64,000 nt of DNA from contig CAWDKQ010000008.1 in assembly GCA_963802915.1 (NCBI GenBank), positions 124,001 through 188,000 of the forward strand. The letters are read 5' to 3'. Origin of the DNA: JAICMB01 sp963802915 (GTDB lineage Bacteria; Acidobacteriota; Terriglobia; Bryobacterales; Bryobacteraceae). The first letter of the stretch is position 1, and each line of letters begins with the position of its first letter. The notes beneath the pieces were generated by a model, which saw only the letters and a program-made list of their open reading frames with translations, was not told the origin of the DNA and did not search any database. Positions 1 through 8,389 of the stretch are shown one piece after another. Both the position numbers and the translations under genes were made by a program.

Positions 1-289
1 GCGCGATGTTCGTGCCCGCGTTGTTGACCACAATATCTATACGTCCGAACTCCTTGTTCGTCTCGTCAACCAGTTTTGTCAGATCCTCCAGACGACCGAC
101 ATGGGTCGCGCGGGGGACAATTTTGCCGGGCAGAGATCGGAATTCAGCGGCTACCGCGTCGAGAGTATCCTGTTTCCGTCCGCAAATCACAACGGCCGCG
201 CCTTCGCGCGCGAAAGTCTCAGCGATCGATTTTCCAATGCCTCGGCTCGCACCTGTGACGATTGCAATCTTCTGATCGAGTTGGCCCAT
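1..289 (-). CDS. SDR-family short-chain dehydrogenase/reductase (3' part beyond left edge)
   Basis: The reading frame starts with ATG at 289 and stays open to the window edge, giving the first 96 residues of a classical short-chain dehydrogenase. The cofactor motif TGASRGIG (residues 12-19) and the NNAG motif (89-92) are both visible, so an NAD(P)(H)-dependent Rossmann oxidoreductase is secure. The catalytic Ser/Tyr/Lys lie outside the window and the substrate cannot be told. The start is 6 bp after the stop of the upstream TIM-barrel gene, so the two are probably co-transcribed with galU. Basis: motifs seen; family role from established knowledge. Confidence 0.88.
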   Translation of the reverse strand, partial: MGQLDQKIAIVTGASRGIGKSIAETFAREGAAVVICGRKQDTLDAVAAEFRSLPGKIVPRATHVGRLEDLTKLVDETNKEFGRIDIVVNNAGTNIA

Positions 290-295
290 GGGCTC

Positions 296-1318
296 CTAGA
301 TGTTCAACAGCTTGTAAGTGTATCGCAGACTTGCTTCCAGGTCCTCGCGCTCGCGCTGTTGCGCAAGCTCTTTGGGAACAGGATCCAGCTTCGGGCGCGG
401 CGCGCCCTTTTCCGCGATGGCCAGAAATCTTTCGAATTCCCACGCGGGCGTTCCGCGGTAAGATTCCCAAAATTTCGGATCTTCGAAAGCAAAGATGCGA
501 GGGGGCGTGACAATGATCTCCAGCGATAACGCGCGGCCCGGACACAACTCCTGATATTTGCGGACGTAATCGTCGATGCCGACGTTGCCCTCGCCCATGC
601 GAACCCACGCAACGGCAGCTCCTTCCCGAACGCGCCACACAGCGGAGTCGCGCACGTGGCTGGTCAGAACGTAGGGGTGCAATGTTTCAAGCGTGAGATG
701 CGGGTCTTCAATGGTCCAGAGCGGATTGCCCGAATCCAGACAGACCCCCACGAAATCCCGGCCGGCTTCTTCGACCAAAATCTTGAGCTCGCGAGCCTGC
801 ATATCGCCTGCGTGGTTTTCAATCGCGATCTTAAGACCGCTGTCGAGAACACGCGAGCGAACGGCGCGAAGTACGCGAACCGTGTCCTCGATATGCGGTT
901 CAATCCCAGGAGGACGCCGATCCTCCATGCTGCCCAAGACCGCGCGCACGATCGGCGAGCCGATGATTTTCGCCGAATCGATCATTTTAGAAAGCTGCTC
1001 TTCCGCGGTGCCCTGTTTGGGATCGAACATGGTCGATGAGGGGCAGATGGAGCGCATACCGATTTCGAGCTGGATGCCCAGCTCCTCGGCGCGGGCCCTA
1101 ACTTTTCTAAGATGATCGGGTTCCAGGCTGCCCAGGAATCGGATCTCGGAGAAATGGACGACCTTGGCCTTCCACTTTGCGCAATAGTCCAGATACTCGA
1201 ATGCACTCCAGCCCTGCGATCGAATGCTGAAAAGATCTATGCCGAGACGGACTGGCGCCGGATTCTGCGCGAGAGCCGTCGCTCCGGCGGCGGCGAGAGT
1301 GAACTGGCGTCTGGTCAT
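296..1318 (-). CDS. Exported sugar phosphate isomerase/epimerase-like TIM-barrel protein
   Basis: A 340-residue protein that begins with a twin-arginine-type leader (TRRQF followed by an Ala-rich stretch, residues 2-17), then a xylose-isomerase-like (AP endonuclease 2 superfamily) barrel. Acidic/His residues typical of the metal centre are present (IENHAGD near residue 170, CLDSGNP near 195, HVRDSA near 225). Members act on sugars or inositol derivatives, but the substrate is not evident. The start codon overlaps the galU stop by 4 bp (ATGA), so translation is probably coupled. The Tat leader suggests a periplasmic location, as in many acidobacterial paralogues. Confidence 0.8.
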   Translation of the reverse strand: MTRRQFTLAAAGATALAQNPAPVRLGIDLFSIRSQGWSAFEYLDYCAKWKAKVVHFSEIRFLGSLEPDHLRKVRARAEELGIQLEIGMRSICPSSTMFDPKQGTAEEQLSKMIDSAKIIGSPIVRAVLGSMEDRRPPGIEPHIEDTVRVLRAVRSRVLDSGLKIAIENHAGDMQARELKILVEEAGRDFVGVCLDSGNPLWTIEDPHLTLETLHPYVLTSHVRDSAVWRVREGAAVAWVRMGEGNVGIDDYVRKYQELCPGRALSLEIIVTPPRIFAFEDPKFWESYRGTPAWEFERFLAIAEKGAPRPKLDPVPKELAQQREREDLEASLRYTYKLLNI

Positions 1319-2208
1319 AATTTGAGGCTTTTGAGATACTCGCGAAACTCACCGCCGAGATCGTAGCGGTGCAGCGCAAATTCCACCGTGGCTTTCAGGA
1401 AGCCGAGCTTATCGCCGGCATCGTAGCGGGTGCCTTCAAAACGATAACCGTAGATCGGACGGTTACGCAAAAGGTGTTTCAGCCCGTCCGTTAACTGGAT
1501 CTCTCCGCCGCTCCCAGGCTCGACGGCTTCTATCGAATCGAAAATCTCGGGAGTGAGTACGTAGCGTCCGATGATCGCAAGATTCGAAGGAGCTTCGGAA
1601 GGTTTTGGCTTTTCCACCATATTGCGGATCCGAAACAGACGATCGCGGCTGCCGTTGTGCGCTACAGGCTCCGCGTCCACGGCTCCGTATGCCGAAATGG
1701 CGTCGCCCTGAACCTCCATGAGTGCAACCACCGGAGCGCCATAAAACTCGTAGACGTCCAGCAACTGACGAATCGCGGGGATCTCCGAATCGATCACGTC
1801 GTCGGATAACACCGCCGCGAAAGGTTCGTTCCCTACCAATTCCTTGGCTCGCAAAATCGCGTGACCGAGACCGAGAGCCTCCTTCTGGCGAACGTAGGCG
1901 ACATTAATCATGTCCGAAACGTTGCGCACGATGCTAAGCAGGTCCTTTTTACCCTTGGATTCAAGAACCGACTCCAGTTCGAAGCTGACGTCGAAGTGAT
2001 CTTCAATGGCGCTCTTGCCGCGTCCGGTAACAATAATGATGTTCTGAATACCTGAGTGGATCGCCTCTTCGACGCCGTACTGGATCAGGGGCTTGTCCAC
2101 GAGGGGAAGCATTTCCTTCGGCTGCGCCTTCGTGGCGGGCAGGAATCGGGTTCCTAATCCCGCGGCGGGGAAGACCGCTTTCCTCACTTTTGGAATCATC
2201 AGAACCAT
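1315..2208 (-). CDS. galU: UTP--glucose-1-phosphate uridylyltransferase
   Basis: 297 residues, the normal GalU length. The N-terminal nucleotide-binding signature GLGTRFLPATKAQPKEMLP (residues 17-35) is diagnostic; YVRQKEALGLGHA and LSDDVI are the usual GalU motifs in the middle. It makes UDP-glucose from UTP and glucose-1-phosphate for cell-envelope polysaccharides and nucleotide-sugar synthesis, in the cytoplasm. Two in-frame ATGs (2208 and 2199) are possible starts and neither has a clear Shine-Dalgarno. It leads a minus-strand run with the TIM-barrel and SDR genes through a 4 bp overlap. Confidence 0.95.
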   Translation of the reverse strand: MVLMIPKVRKAVFPAAGLGTRFLPATKAQPKEMLPLVDKPLIQYGVEEAIHSGIQNIIIVTGRGKSAIEDHFDVSFELESVLESKGKKDLLSIVRNVSDMINVAYVRQKEALGLGHAILRAKELVGNEPFAAVLSDDVIDSEIPAIRQLLDVYEFYGAPVVALMEVQGDAISAYGAVDAEPVAHNGSRDRLFRIRNMVEKPKPSEAPSNLAIIGRYVLTPEIFDSIEAVEPGSGGEIQLTDGLKHLLRNRPIYGYRFEGTRYDAGDKLGFLKATVEFALHRYDLGGEFREYLKSLKL

Positions 2209-2250
2209 TGTAAGCGGTGGGCGAGAACTGCCCTTGTTCTACCAAAGGCG

Positions 2251-2317
2251 TTGGTGGTTGTTGGTTCGTTGTTGGTGGTTCCGAACTACGAACCACGAAC
2301 TACGAACCACGAACCAA
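2251..2317. repeat. Tandem 14-bp repeat inside an imperfect inverted repeat
   Basis: Between galU and the ferredoxin gene there are two perfect tandem copies of GAACTACGAACCAC (2283-2296 and 2297-2310) followed by GAACCAA. The preceding stretch 2251-2280, built of TTGGTGGTT/TTGGTTCG units, is roughly its inverted complement, so the block could fold into a long imperfect hairpin. It holds no gene. It may be an intergenic dispersed repeat; function unknown. Confidence 0.7.
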
Positions 2318-2412
2318 GGGGCGGTAGCCGAACGGGTTCACTGGGTATAATGAAGATTACCTACCACGTCGCGGCCCGGCGTGCCGGCGAGCGGTTCATA
2401 TCGATCATATAT

Positions 2413-2673
2413 ATGGCTTACGTTATAGCGGAACCTTGCATTGGAACTAAGGATACGGCGTGCGTAGACGCCTGCCCAGTGGATTGTATCCATCCGAAGA
2501 AAGACGAGCCGAACTTCGGCGACCACAATATGCTCTACATCGATCCTGTTGAGTGCATCGACTGTGGCGCGTGCGTGCCGGTGTGCCCCGTGTCTGCCAT
2601 TTTCGCGCTCGACGATCTGCCGGAGAAGTGGTCGGATTTCGCGAAGCAGAACGCTGCTTTCTTCGGTAAATAA
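2413..2673 (+). CDS. 7Fe ferredoxin (3Fe-4S/4Fe-4S, Thermus/Bacillus type)
   Basis: 86 residues starting MAYVIAEPCIGTKDTACVD. Cysteines at 9, 17, 21 and 25, then CIDCGACVPVCP, give the spacing of seven-iron ferredoxins: C9, C17 and the last Cys would bind 3Fe-4S, and C21 plus the CxxCxxC group 4Fe-4S. The fourth position after C9 is Thr, so a classical 2x4Fe-4S arrangement is unlikely. It is a small cytosolic electron carrier with unknown partner. An upstream in-frame extension to 2251 runs through the repeat block and was rejected because homology begins at 2413. It ends 5 bp from the convergent queD. Confidence 0.93.
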   Translation: MAYVIAEPCIGTKDTACVDACPVDCIHPKKDEPNFGDHNMLYIDPVECIDCGACVPVCPVSAIFALDDLPEKWSDFAKQNAAFFGK

Positions 2674-2678
2674 TGGCC

Positions 2679-3050
2679 CTAAGGCCGATAGACTGCTGAG
2701 CTCGTATCTGTCTCCCAGACTTTCACTTCCGCGATGCGGACCGGAACTTGCACGTTCAACTCCGCGCTGATGCGGTCATGAAAATATTTCGCAATGTTTT
2801 CGGCGGATGGATTGATTTTGTCGAAGGGCTGCAGGTCGTTAATGAACTGATGGTCGAGATAATCGATCGCGCCTTTCATGGCGCGCTTTAGCTCGACAAA
2901 GTCGACCAACAGCCCGATATTGTCCAATTCCTCACCTTGCACCTTCACTTCGATGCGATAGTTGTGTCCATGCACGTTTTCGCATTTGCCGCGATAGTTG
3001 CGGAGCGCGTGTCCCGCCGCGAATGTCTGTTGCACGGTGACTTCAAACAT
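2679..3050 (-). CDS. queD: 6-carboxytetrahydropterin synthase / PTPS-family protein
   Basis: 123 residues of the 6-pyruvoyl-tetrahydropterin synthase fold. FAAGHAL supplies the first zinc His and VHGHNY the other two; the Cys of GKCENVHGHNY is the usual catalytic Cys. The length and CxxxHGH spacing match QueD, which makes 6-carboxy-5,6,7,8-tetrahydropterin for queuosine/7-deazaguanine synthesis. No other queuosine gene is in the window, so a pterin role cannot be excluded. The start at 3050 was chosen because conservation begins at MFEVTV; it overlaps the end of the helicase gene by 8 bp, suggesting coupling. Confidence 0.88.
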   Translation of the reverse strand: MFEVTVQQTFAAGHALRNYRGKCENVHGHNYRIEVKVQGEELDNIGLLVDFVELKRAMKGAIDYLDHQFINDLQPFDKINPSAENIAKYFHDRISAELNVQVPVRIAEVKVWETDTSSAVYRP

Positions 3051-4975
3051 TAAAGAACTGTTCCACCTCGTCGATCTTGGTAGTGAATCCGTAGTCCGGA
3101 AGGCTGTCGAAGAAAATCTGCCCGTAACGGGTCTTCGTAATTCTATTGTCAAGCAAAACAAGCACCCCACGGTCGGAGCGGCTGCGAATTAGACGTCCAA
3201 ATCCCTGCTTGAGGGCGAGCGCCGCCTGCGGGATCTGGTAATCGTAAAATGGATTCCCGCCCTCGTCGCGGATATTTTGGATTCTCGCTTCGACAACCGG
3301 ATCGCTGGGCACCGCGAAAGGCAGCTTATCGATAATAACGCAGCTCAACTGATCGCCTTGCACATCGACGCCTTGCCAGAACGACGATGTCGCGAACAGC
3401 ACGCAGTTCGGGGTTCGGCGGAACTCTTCGAGCAGCGCGCTGCGCGGGCCCGTGCCTTGCAGCAGAGTCGGGTAATCGATTTCAAGCGACACCCGATCAT
3501 AAACCAGCCGCATCTGCTGGTAACTGGTAAACAGAACGAACGCGCGTCCCGAGCTGTGTTTCAAGAATCCGCGTCACCTCTTCGGCCGCGGCCGCCGTAA
3601 AGGCTGGACTGCGCGGCTCTGGCAAATGCTGCGCGACGTAAAGCAGCGCCTGTTTCTCGAATTCGAAGTGGCTCGGAACCACGAGTGTGCGCGCATGCCG
3701 AACGCCCAGCCGCTGCTGCACGAAATCGAAGCTTCCCTGGACGGCTAAGGTCGCGGAAGTGAGAACCACCGTGTCTAAGGAATCGAACAGCTTCTCCTCG
3801 AGAATTTTCGATACGTCAATGGGCGTCGCCTGTAGAAAGCAGCCGCGTCCGCGTCGCTCCACCCAGTAGACGTAGGAGCGGTCCCCGCCCTTCATCCAGA
3901 ATTCCAGGCGATCGCGGATTTCGAGAGCGCGCCGATAGAGAGGGATGGATTCCTCCGGCGCGTCCTTGATCAGTTGCAGGTGTGTCGCGAGGAGTTCCAG
4001 CGCCAGGCGAAGGTTGTTGTACTTATCCTCGTGCCGGTCAAGAAAACTCTCGTGGCCCCGAAAACCCGTACGCCCTTCGGAATCGCCGAAGAGCATGAAA
4101 AAATTCTCGCTCCGGTCGAGCACCGTTTCTACGATTCGATCGAGCTCCTGCGATCCAAACTGCTTTCGCCGGGAAAGATTGGCTACGTCGCGCCCCAGAT
4201 CCTGCACCTGGTAAGTGCTGATGCTGACGCCGAAGTACTGGCCGGCAACGTCTTCAATCTCGTGCGCTTCGTCGAATACCACGGCCGCGTACTCGGGGAT
4301 AATTCCGCCGAATTCGTCGTCCTTCACCGCCAGATCGGCAAAGAAGAGGTGGTGGTTGACGATGATGATGTCGCTTTCGAGGGCGCGGCGGTGCATCTGC
4401 GTGATGAAGCAGCGCTCGAAATGTTGGCACTTCTGGCCGGTACAGAGATCGCGGCGCGCGTCAAGCTTGATCCAGGCCGAGCTGTTTTCGGGAAGAGTCT
4501 TGATTTCCGCGCGATCCCCAGTTGAGGTCTTAGTTTCCCAATCTTGAATGATGCGGTAATCGACCACCTCTTCGAGGCCGGTCAGAACCGGTTCGCGTTC
4601 CGCGTCGTAGATTTTCTGCCTGCAGGCGAAGTTCGAGCGCCCTTTCATGTAGCAGACTTTCAACTCGCGGTCGAAATGCTGCTGAAGGAACGGGACATCC
4701 TTATAAAAAAGCTGCTCCTGAAGGTTTTTCGTTCCGGTCGATACCACGATGCGCTTGCCGGAAAGAATAGCGGGAATCAGATAAGCGAGCGTCTTGCCGG
4801 TGCCTGTTCCAGCGTCCACCAGCAGATGACGTTTGTCCGCGATGGCGGATTCGATGGCTTCGGCCATTTCCAGTTGACCGGCCCGAAACTCATAATTCGG
4901 GTGCCATTTAGCGAGGAGGCCCTGACGTGAGAAGAACTGCCGCGCGGTCAGAGCTTGGGCCGGCGAGGACGACAT
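3043..4975 (-). pseudogene. DinG/XPD-family ATP-dependent DNA helicase, interrupted by a +1 frameshift
   Basis: A superfamily 2 iron-sulfur helicase. Walker A AGTGTGKT is at residues 55-62, the DEAH box at 235-238, and four Cys (118, 178, 183, 189) are placed like the XPD/DinG 4Fe-4S ligands. The frame breaks near 3551-3560: the upstream frame ends soon after RILET, and the downstream frame takes up SSGRAFVLFTSY and runs on with the helicase C-terminal motifs (QGVDVQGD, QGFGRLIRS) to 3043. The span is 1933 bp, three times 644 plus one, so removing one base restores a 643-residue protein. All motifs survive, so a very recent mutation or a sequencing error is likely. Confidence 0.85.
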
Positions 4976-5025
4976 CTGACTCTATTATGTGCCGGTCGCA
5001 GTGTTGTCCGAAGCGCGTTTTCGGT

Positions 5026-5238
5026 CTAATCGATGAAACCGCGCCAGGTACGGCCTTTTTGGTCGCGCAGCGTGATGCCAAAGCCGTCCGTCAGGCCGCT
5101 TATGGTTCGACCGTCGCCATTGCGGAAGGTATAGCGGTAACTTCCATCCGTGCCCCGGTCCGCGGTGCCGCGCCATGTCTGTCCGTATTCGTCGCGAAGA
5201 GAAATGAAGTCTCCGTGTCCAAAACCGTGCATGCGCAT
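5026..5238 (-). CDS. Small hypothetical protein with an internal duplication
   Basis: 70 residues from ATG 5238, preceded by GAGGAAG at a workable distance; a longer GTG start at 5313 is possible. The sequence has two similar halves, ISLRDEYGQTWRGTAD (about residues 12-27) and ITLRDQKGRTWRGFID (55-70), joined by a Gly/Asp-rich stretch. No signal peptide or membrane segment is seen. I do not recognise a family; the duplicated strand pattern suggests a small beta fold. It lies between the helicase and the large membrane protein, reading the same way. Confidence 0.5.
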   Translation of the reverse strand: MRMHGFGHGDFISLRDEYGQTWRGTADRGTDGSYRYTFRNGDGRTISGLTDGFGITLRDQKGRTWRGFID

Positions 5239-5362
5239 CTTGGTTGCTTCTTCCTCAAAGCTGAAGAATCCGCCAGGCACGCGGCTGTGTACGCGATTCC
5301 GTTTGTAGATCACTCAATTCATTATTCGGATTTGAGAGCATCCTTCACATAAGGCGAACCGA

Positions 5363-6859
5363 TTAGTACGTGCTCATTCTAGTACTGAGTCCATTCCAAT
5401 AAGTCATCCCACAGCGCGACCCCGCCGGCAACGACCTTATCAACATCCGTCCGCCACCCTCCAAAACAACCTGATATAACGGCAGATCCTTCTTTTGAAC
5501 CACGTACAGACCGTTTTGCATCTGCCAGGAATCGTCATACCGCGACACGATTATTGGACTGTCCCCCATCGCTCTCACACGGAATTGGCCCGTTGACGGT
5601 TCGTAATTCGCGTAGCTGTAGCAGCGGCCAACGCAAACACGGTCGATGATATGCGGCAGCGGGTCCACCCGGTCATATGGATCGTCGATTCCGCTGACCA
5701 AGCGCTGCCCCGGCGGCAACTGCGATACCACGTTCTGCATCGTGTCCTCGAATCGATTGATCGCGATTTCGTCTCTATAGAGAAGACCGAAAAACAGGAT
5801 CGCTACAATGGCGATCGCCCCGGTCTGCATGGGTCGGATCGGCGCCATCCCCGCCAAAGCGATCATACAAATCGCCAAGGGAAGGGACATGCGCTCGGAG
5901 ATAAATGCCAGGGCGTGTTTGAACACAGGCGTCATCAGCCAGTCGGGAAATATCAATACCGCTGCCGCACCGAGCACGCAGAGATGAAACGGCACGCTGG
6001 TAACAATCGCCCGCATGCCCGATTTTCGGATCGCCCCGAATATCAGCCAGACCCATACCAGAAGCAGGCCGAAATAGACGAGCCAATACTCGCCGCCAAA
6101 AACACGAGCCTGATCGAAACCCGTGATCATGGTGACCTGATCAGGTGACCATCGCGCATCGAGCACCAATCGAATGAGGAATGCGGCGGCGGCGATTGCG
6201 ACAAGAGCTCCGCCGAGCAGTTTTTGCCTGGGATATCTACGAGCCAGCCAGACGTAGGCAATCAGGCAGATCGTCGACGCGACCGGAAGCGGATGGGCCA
6301 CGTACGCCAACGCCAAAACCGCGCACGCGCATGCCATCCTTTTTCGTGAAGGCTCCCACATCAAGGCCAGCGCCCAGAAGCATAATCCGAGGCTGAGGAA
6401 ATAATTGAAGAAGCCCATGCGGAACACCCAGCCGTAAGAGCAAATGGCGATCAGAAGAAACAGGCTCCAACTCCGGCGTCCCGCGACTTTAGAAATGAAC
6501 GCGAATGCACCCCATGCGAAGACGAGCACGGCGAGAGACACTGAAATTCTCTGCGCGGCGCCCGGACTGAACACCTTCAGCAACGCGCTCAACAACAGGT
6601 CGAACAATACATTGGTCGTCTGAAACTGAAGTGTGATTCCTGGGGCGCGTCCTTGGCCGGCCAGTTCGGCAAGCCACGCATTATACAAGTGACTGGAAAG
6701 ATCGCCAGCCTGAATTCGCGATTGCCAGTAACATGGCACTAACAGCAGGAAAGATGCCGCTACGGTCGCGAGCGGGCTGTGGCCAAAAACCGCAAGCCGG
6801 GTTTTCCACAGAGGTGTCTGCCGGACCGGATTCGGTCGCTTTGCAACAGCTTTCTTCAT
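5363..6859 (-). CDS. Multi-pass membrane protein, possibly GT-C-type
   Basis: About 498 residues (ATG 6859; a GTG at 6892 would add 11). There are about ten hydrophobic segments from residue 30 to 385 and a soluble C-terminal region of about 100 residues. The first loop carries GDLSSHLYNAWLAEL, reminiscent of the acidic first loop of GT-C glycosyltransferases and related polytopic enzymes, which use lipid-linked sugars. That link is inference; no defined family is recognised. It is divergent from dtd with a short intergenic gap. Confidence 0.6.
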   Translation of the reverse strand: MKKAVAKRPNPVRQTPLWKTRLAVFGHSPLATVAASFLLLVPCYWQSRIQAGDLSSHLYNAWLAELAGQGRAPGITLQFQTTNVLFDLLLSALLKVFSPGAAQRISVSLAVLVFAWGAFAFISKVAGRRSWSLFLLIAICSYGWVFRMGFFNYFLSLGLCFWALALMWEPSRKRMACACAVLALAYVAHPLPVASTICLIAYVWLARRYPRQKLLGGALVAIAAAAFLIRLVLDARWSPDQVTMITGFDQARVFGGEYWLVYFGLLLVWVWLIFGAIRKSGMRAIVTSVPFHLCVLGAAAVLIFPDWLMTPVFKHALAFISERMSLPLAICMIALAGMAPIRPMQTGAIAIVAILFFGLLYRDEIAINRFEDTMQNVVSQLPPGQRLVSGIDDPYDRVDPLPHIIDRVCVGRCYSYANYEPSTGQFRVRAMGDSPIIVSRYDDSWQMQNGLYVVQKKDLPLYQVVLEGGGRMLIRSLPAGSRCGMTYWNGLSTRMSTY

Positions 6860-6921
6860 GAATAAATCAAATTCATCGGAATATGGCACCAATGAAGGGT
6901 GGGTGCAATACTAAATGGTAC

Positions 6922-7359
6922 ATGAGAATCGTAATGCAGCGCGTGACCCGCGCGAGCGTCGAAGTAGCTGGAGAAACAGTAGGTTCCATCGGTCGCGGAT
7001 TGCTGCTCCTGCTGGGGATTACACACGCGGATACGACGGCGCAGGCCGATCTTCTGGCTGCAAAGATAGCAGGGTTGCGAATCTTCTCCGATGACGATGG
7101 AAAGATGAATCGCAGCGTCCAGGACGTGGCGGGAAGCATCCTGGTGGTGTCGCAGTTCACGCTGTACGGCGACACGCGCAAAGGACGCCGCCCCAGTTTC
7201 GACGAAGCCGCTCCGCCGGAGCAGGCAAAGAATTTGTATGAATACTTTGTGGAGCGTTTACGCGCCGTAGGCTTACAGGTAAGCACAGGCGTGTTCCAGG
7301 CAACAATGCGAGTCGAACTTATTAACGATGGACCTGTAACATTTATTGTTGAGGCGTAG
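6922..7359 (+). CDS. dtd: D-aminoacyl-tRNA deacylase
   Basis: 145 residues starting MRIVMQRVTRASVEV, the standard DTD N-terminus; an earlier in-frame ATG at 6883 only adds non-conserved residues. The active-site motif SQFTLYGD and the C-terminal NDGPVT (Gly-cisPro) motif are intact. The enzyme hydrolyses D-amino acids (and Gly mischarged on tRNA-Ala) from tRNA in the cytoplasm. The length is standard. Confidence 0.95.
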   Translation: MRIVMQRVTRASVEVAGETVGSIGRGLLLLLGITHADTTAQADLLAAKIAGLRIFSDDDGKMNRSVQDVAGSILVVSQFTLYGDTRKGRRPSFDEAAPPEQAKNLYEYFVERLRAVGLQVSTGVFQATMRVELINDGPVTFIVEA

Positions 7360-7412
7360 TTAATTAATGATAAGATCGCAGTGATTAGCTATCGTCCAGT
7401 CAGGAGCCTCGT

Positions 7413-7697
7413 ATGCCTCGACCGAGAAAAGACTCTCAAAATAATGTCCTGTTGCAGGCCGCATTGGAAGGGCTGGAAGTCCAACGGCAAAGAATTGATC
7501 TGCAGATAACTCAAGTGAGATCCATGTTGGGTCTGAACGGGGCTCGACGCGGCCGGCCGCCGGGAAGACATTCGGCCGCCTCTTCTACAAGCGGCAAGAG
7601 AAGATTGAGCGAAGAGGCCCGCGAGCGAATTGCCGCCGCTCAAAAACGGCGCTGGGCGGAATACCGTAAGAATTCTTCCGAGGCCGGCGCATCGTAA
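7413..7697 (+). CDS. Small basic AT-hook-like protein
   Basis: 94 residues after a good AGGAG site. Residues 10-40 look like an amphipathic helix; RRGRPPGR near 45-53 is an AT-hook-like core; and SEEARERIAAAQKRRWAEYRK near 66-86 is a basic helix seen at the end of many small DNA-binding proteins. A nucleoid-associated or minor-groove binding role is inferred. Its last 58 bp overlap tail-to-tail with the cobalt/nickel ATPase gene. The N-terminal frame looks protein-like, and the basic end is the best-known part. Confidence 0.65.
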   Translation: MPRPRKDSQNNVLLQAALEGLEVQRQRIDLQITQVRSMLGLNGARRGRPPGRHSAASSTSGKRRLSEEARERIAAAQKRRWAEYRKNSSEAGAS

Positions 7698-8386
7698 CCT
7701 GAAGTCCAGTCGAAGCGGCGAACGATTTCATCAATTGCGGCGTCCGCAAGCACTCGCCCCTTTTCGAAAAATACAGCTCGCGATGCCAACGCCATTGCAA
7801 AATTGACGTCGTGAGTTATGATTAGCTTGGCTTGGGGAAGCCTCCGCAGTAGCTGCACGAGGCTTTTTTTCCCGGGCGGATCGAGGAATGTGGTCGGCTC
7901 GTCGAGCACCAGCACTTCCGGGTTCATTGCCAAAACTCCGGAAAGCGCAACGCGTTTCTTTTCTCCCGCGCTCAAATGATAGGGCGCCTTATCGAGTGCA
8001 TAGTCCATTCCGACCTCGCCCAGCGCCCATGTCGCCTTGACCACGGCATCCAAGCGGCTCATCCCCAGGTTCATCGGACCGAACGCCACATCTTCCAGGA
8101 CCGTCGGCATAAATAACTGCTCGTCGGAATCCTGAAACACCATCCCGACCTTGGATCGAACGGCAGCGAGCGTGTCTTTGCCCACGCGCATCCCACAGAC
8201 GTCCACTTCGCCGCTGCCTTGCAACAATCCATTCAGGTGGAGTGCGAAAGTTGTTTTGCCGGATCCGTTCGCTCCTAATAACGCTACGGTCTCACCGGGG
8301 AAAAGATAGAAGTTGACGCCGTCGAGCGCTTTTGTTCCATCGTCGTACTGGTAATGTATGTCGCGCGCGTGAACGAGAAATTCCAT
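7640..8386 (-). CDS. cbiO: Cobalt/nickel ECF-type ABC transporter ATP-binding protein
   Basis: 248 residues. Walker A GANGSGKTT (about 38-46), Q-loop FQDSDEQLF, signature HLSAGEKKRVALSG and Walker B EVLVLDEPTTFLDPP identify an energy-coupling (CbiO/NikO) ATPase. It powers metal uptake with CbiQ and the NikMN core encoded just upstream (3 bp gap to cbiQ). The nikR gene on the other side of the locus points to nickel as the substrate. Its 3' end overlaps the convergent AT-hook gene. Confidence 0.92.
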   Translation of the reverse strand: MEFLVHARDIHYQYDDGTKALDGVNFYLFPGETVALLGANGSGKTTFALHLNGLLQGSGEVDVCGMRVGKDTLAAVRSKVGMVFQDSDEQLFMPTVLEDVAFGPMNLGMSRLDAVVKATWALGEVGMDYALDKAPYHLSAGEKKRVALSGVLAMNPEVLVLDEPTTFLDPPGKKSLVQLLRRLPQAKLIITHDVNFAMALASRAVFFEKGRVLADAAIDEIVRRFDWTSGYDAPASEEFLRYSAQRRF

Positions 8387-8389
8387 CTT

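Noticed and set aside
2251..2412. N-terminal extension of the ferredoxin
   Set aside because: It translates the repeat block; conserved ferredoxin sequence begins only at Met 2413.
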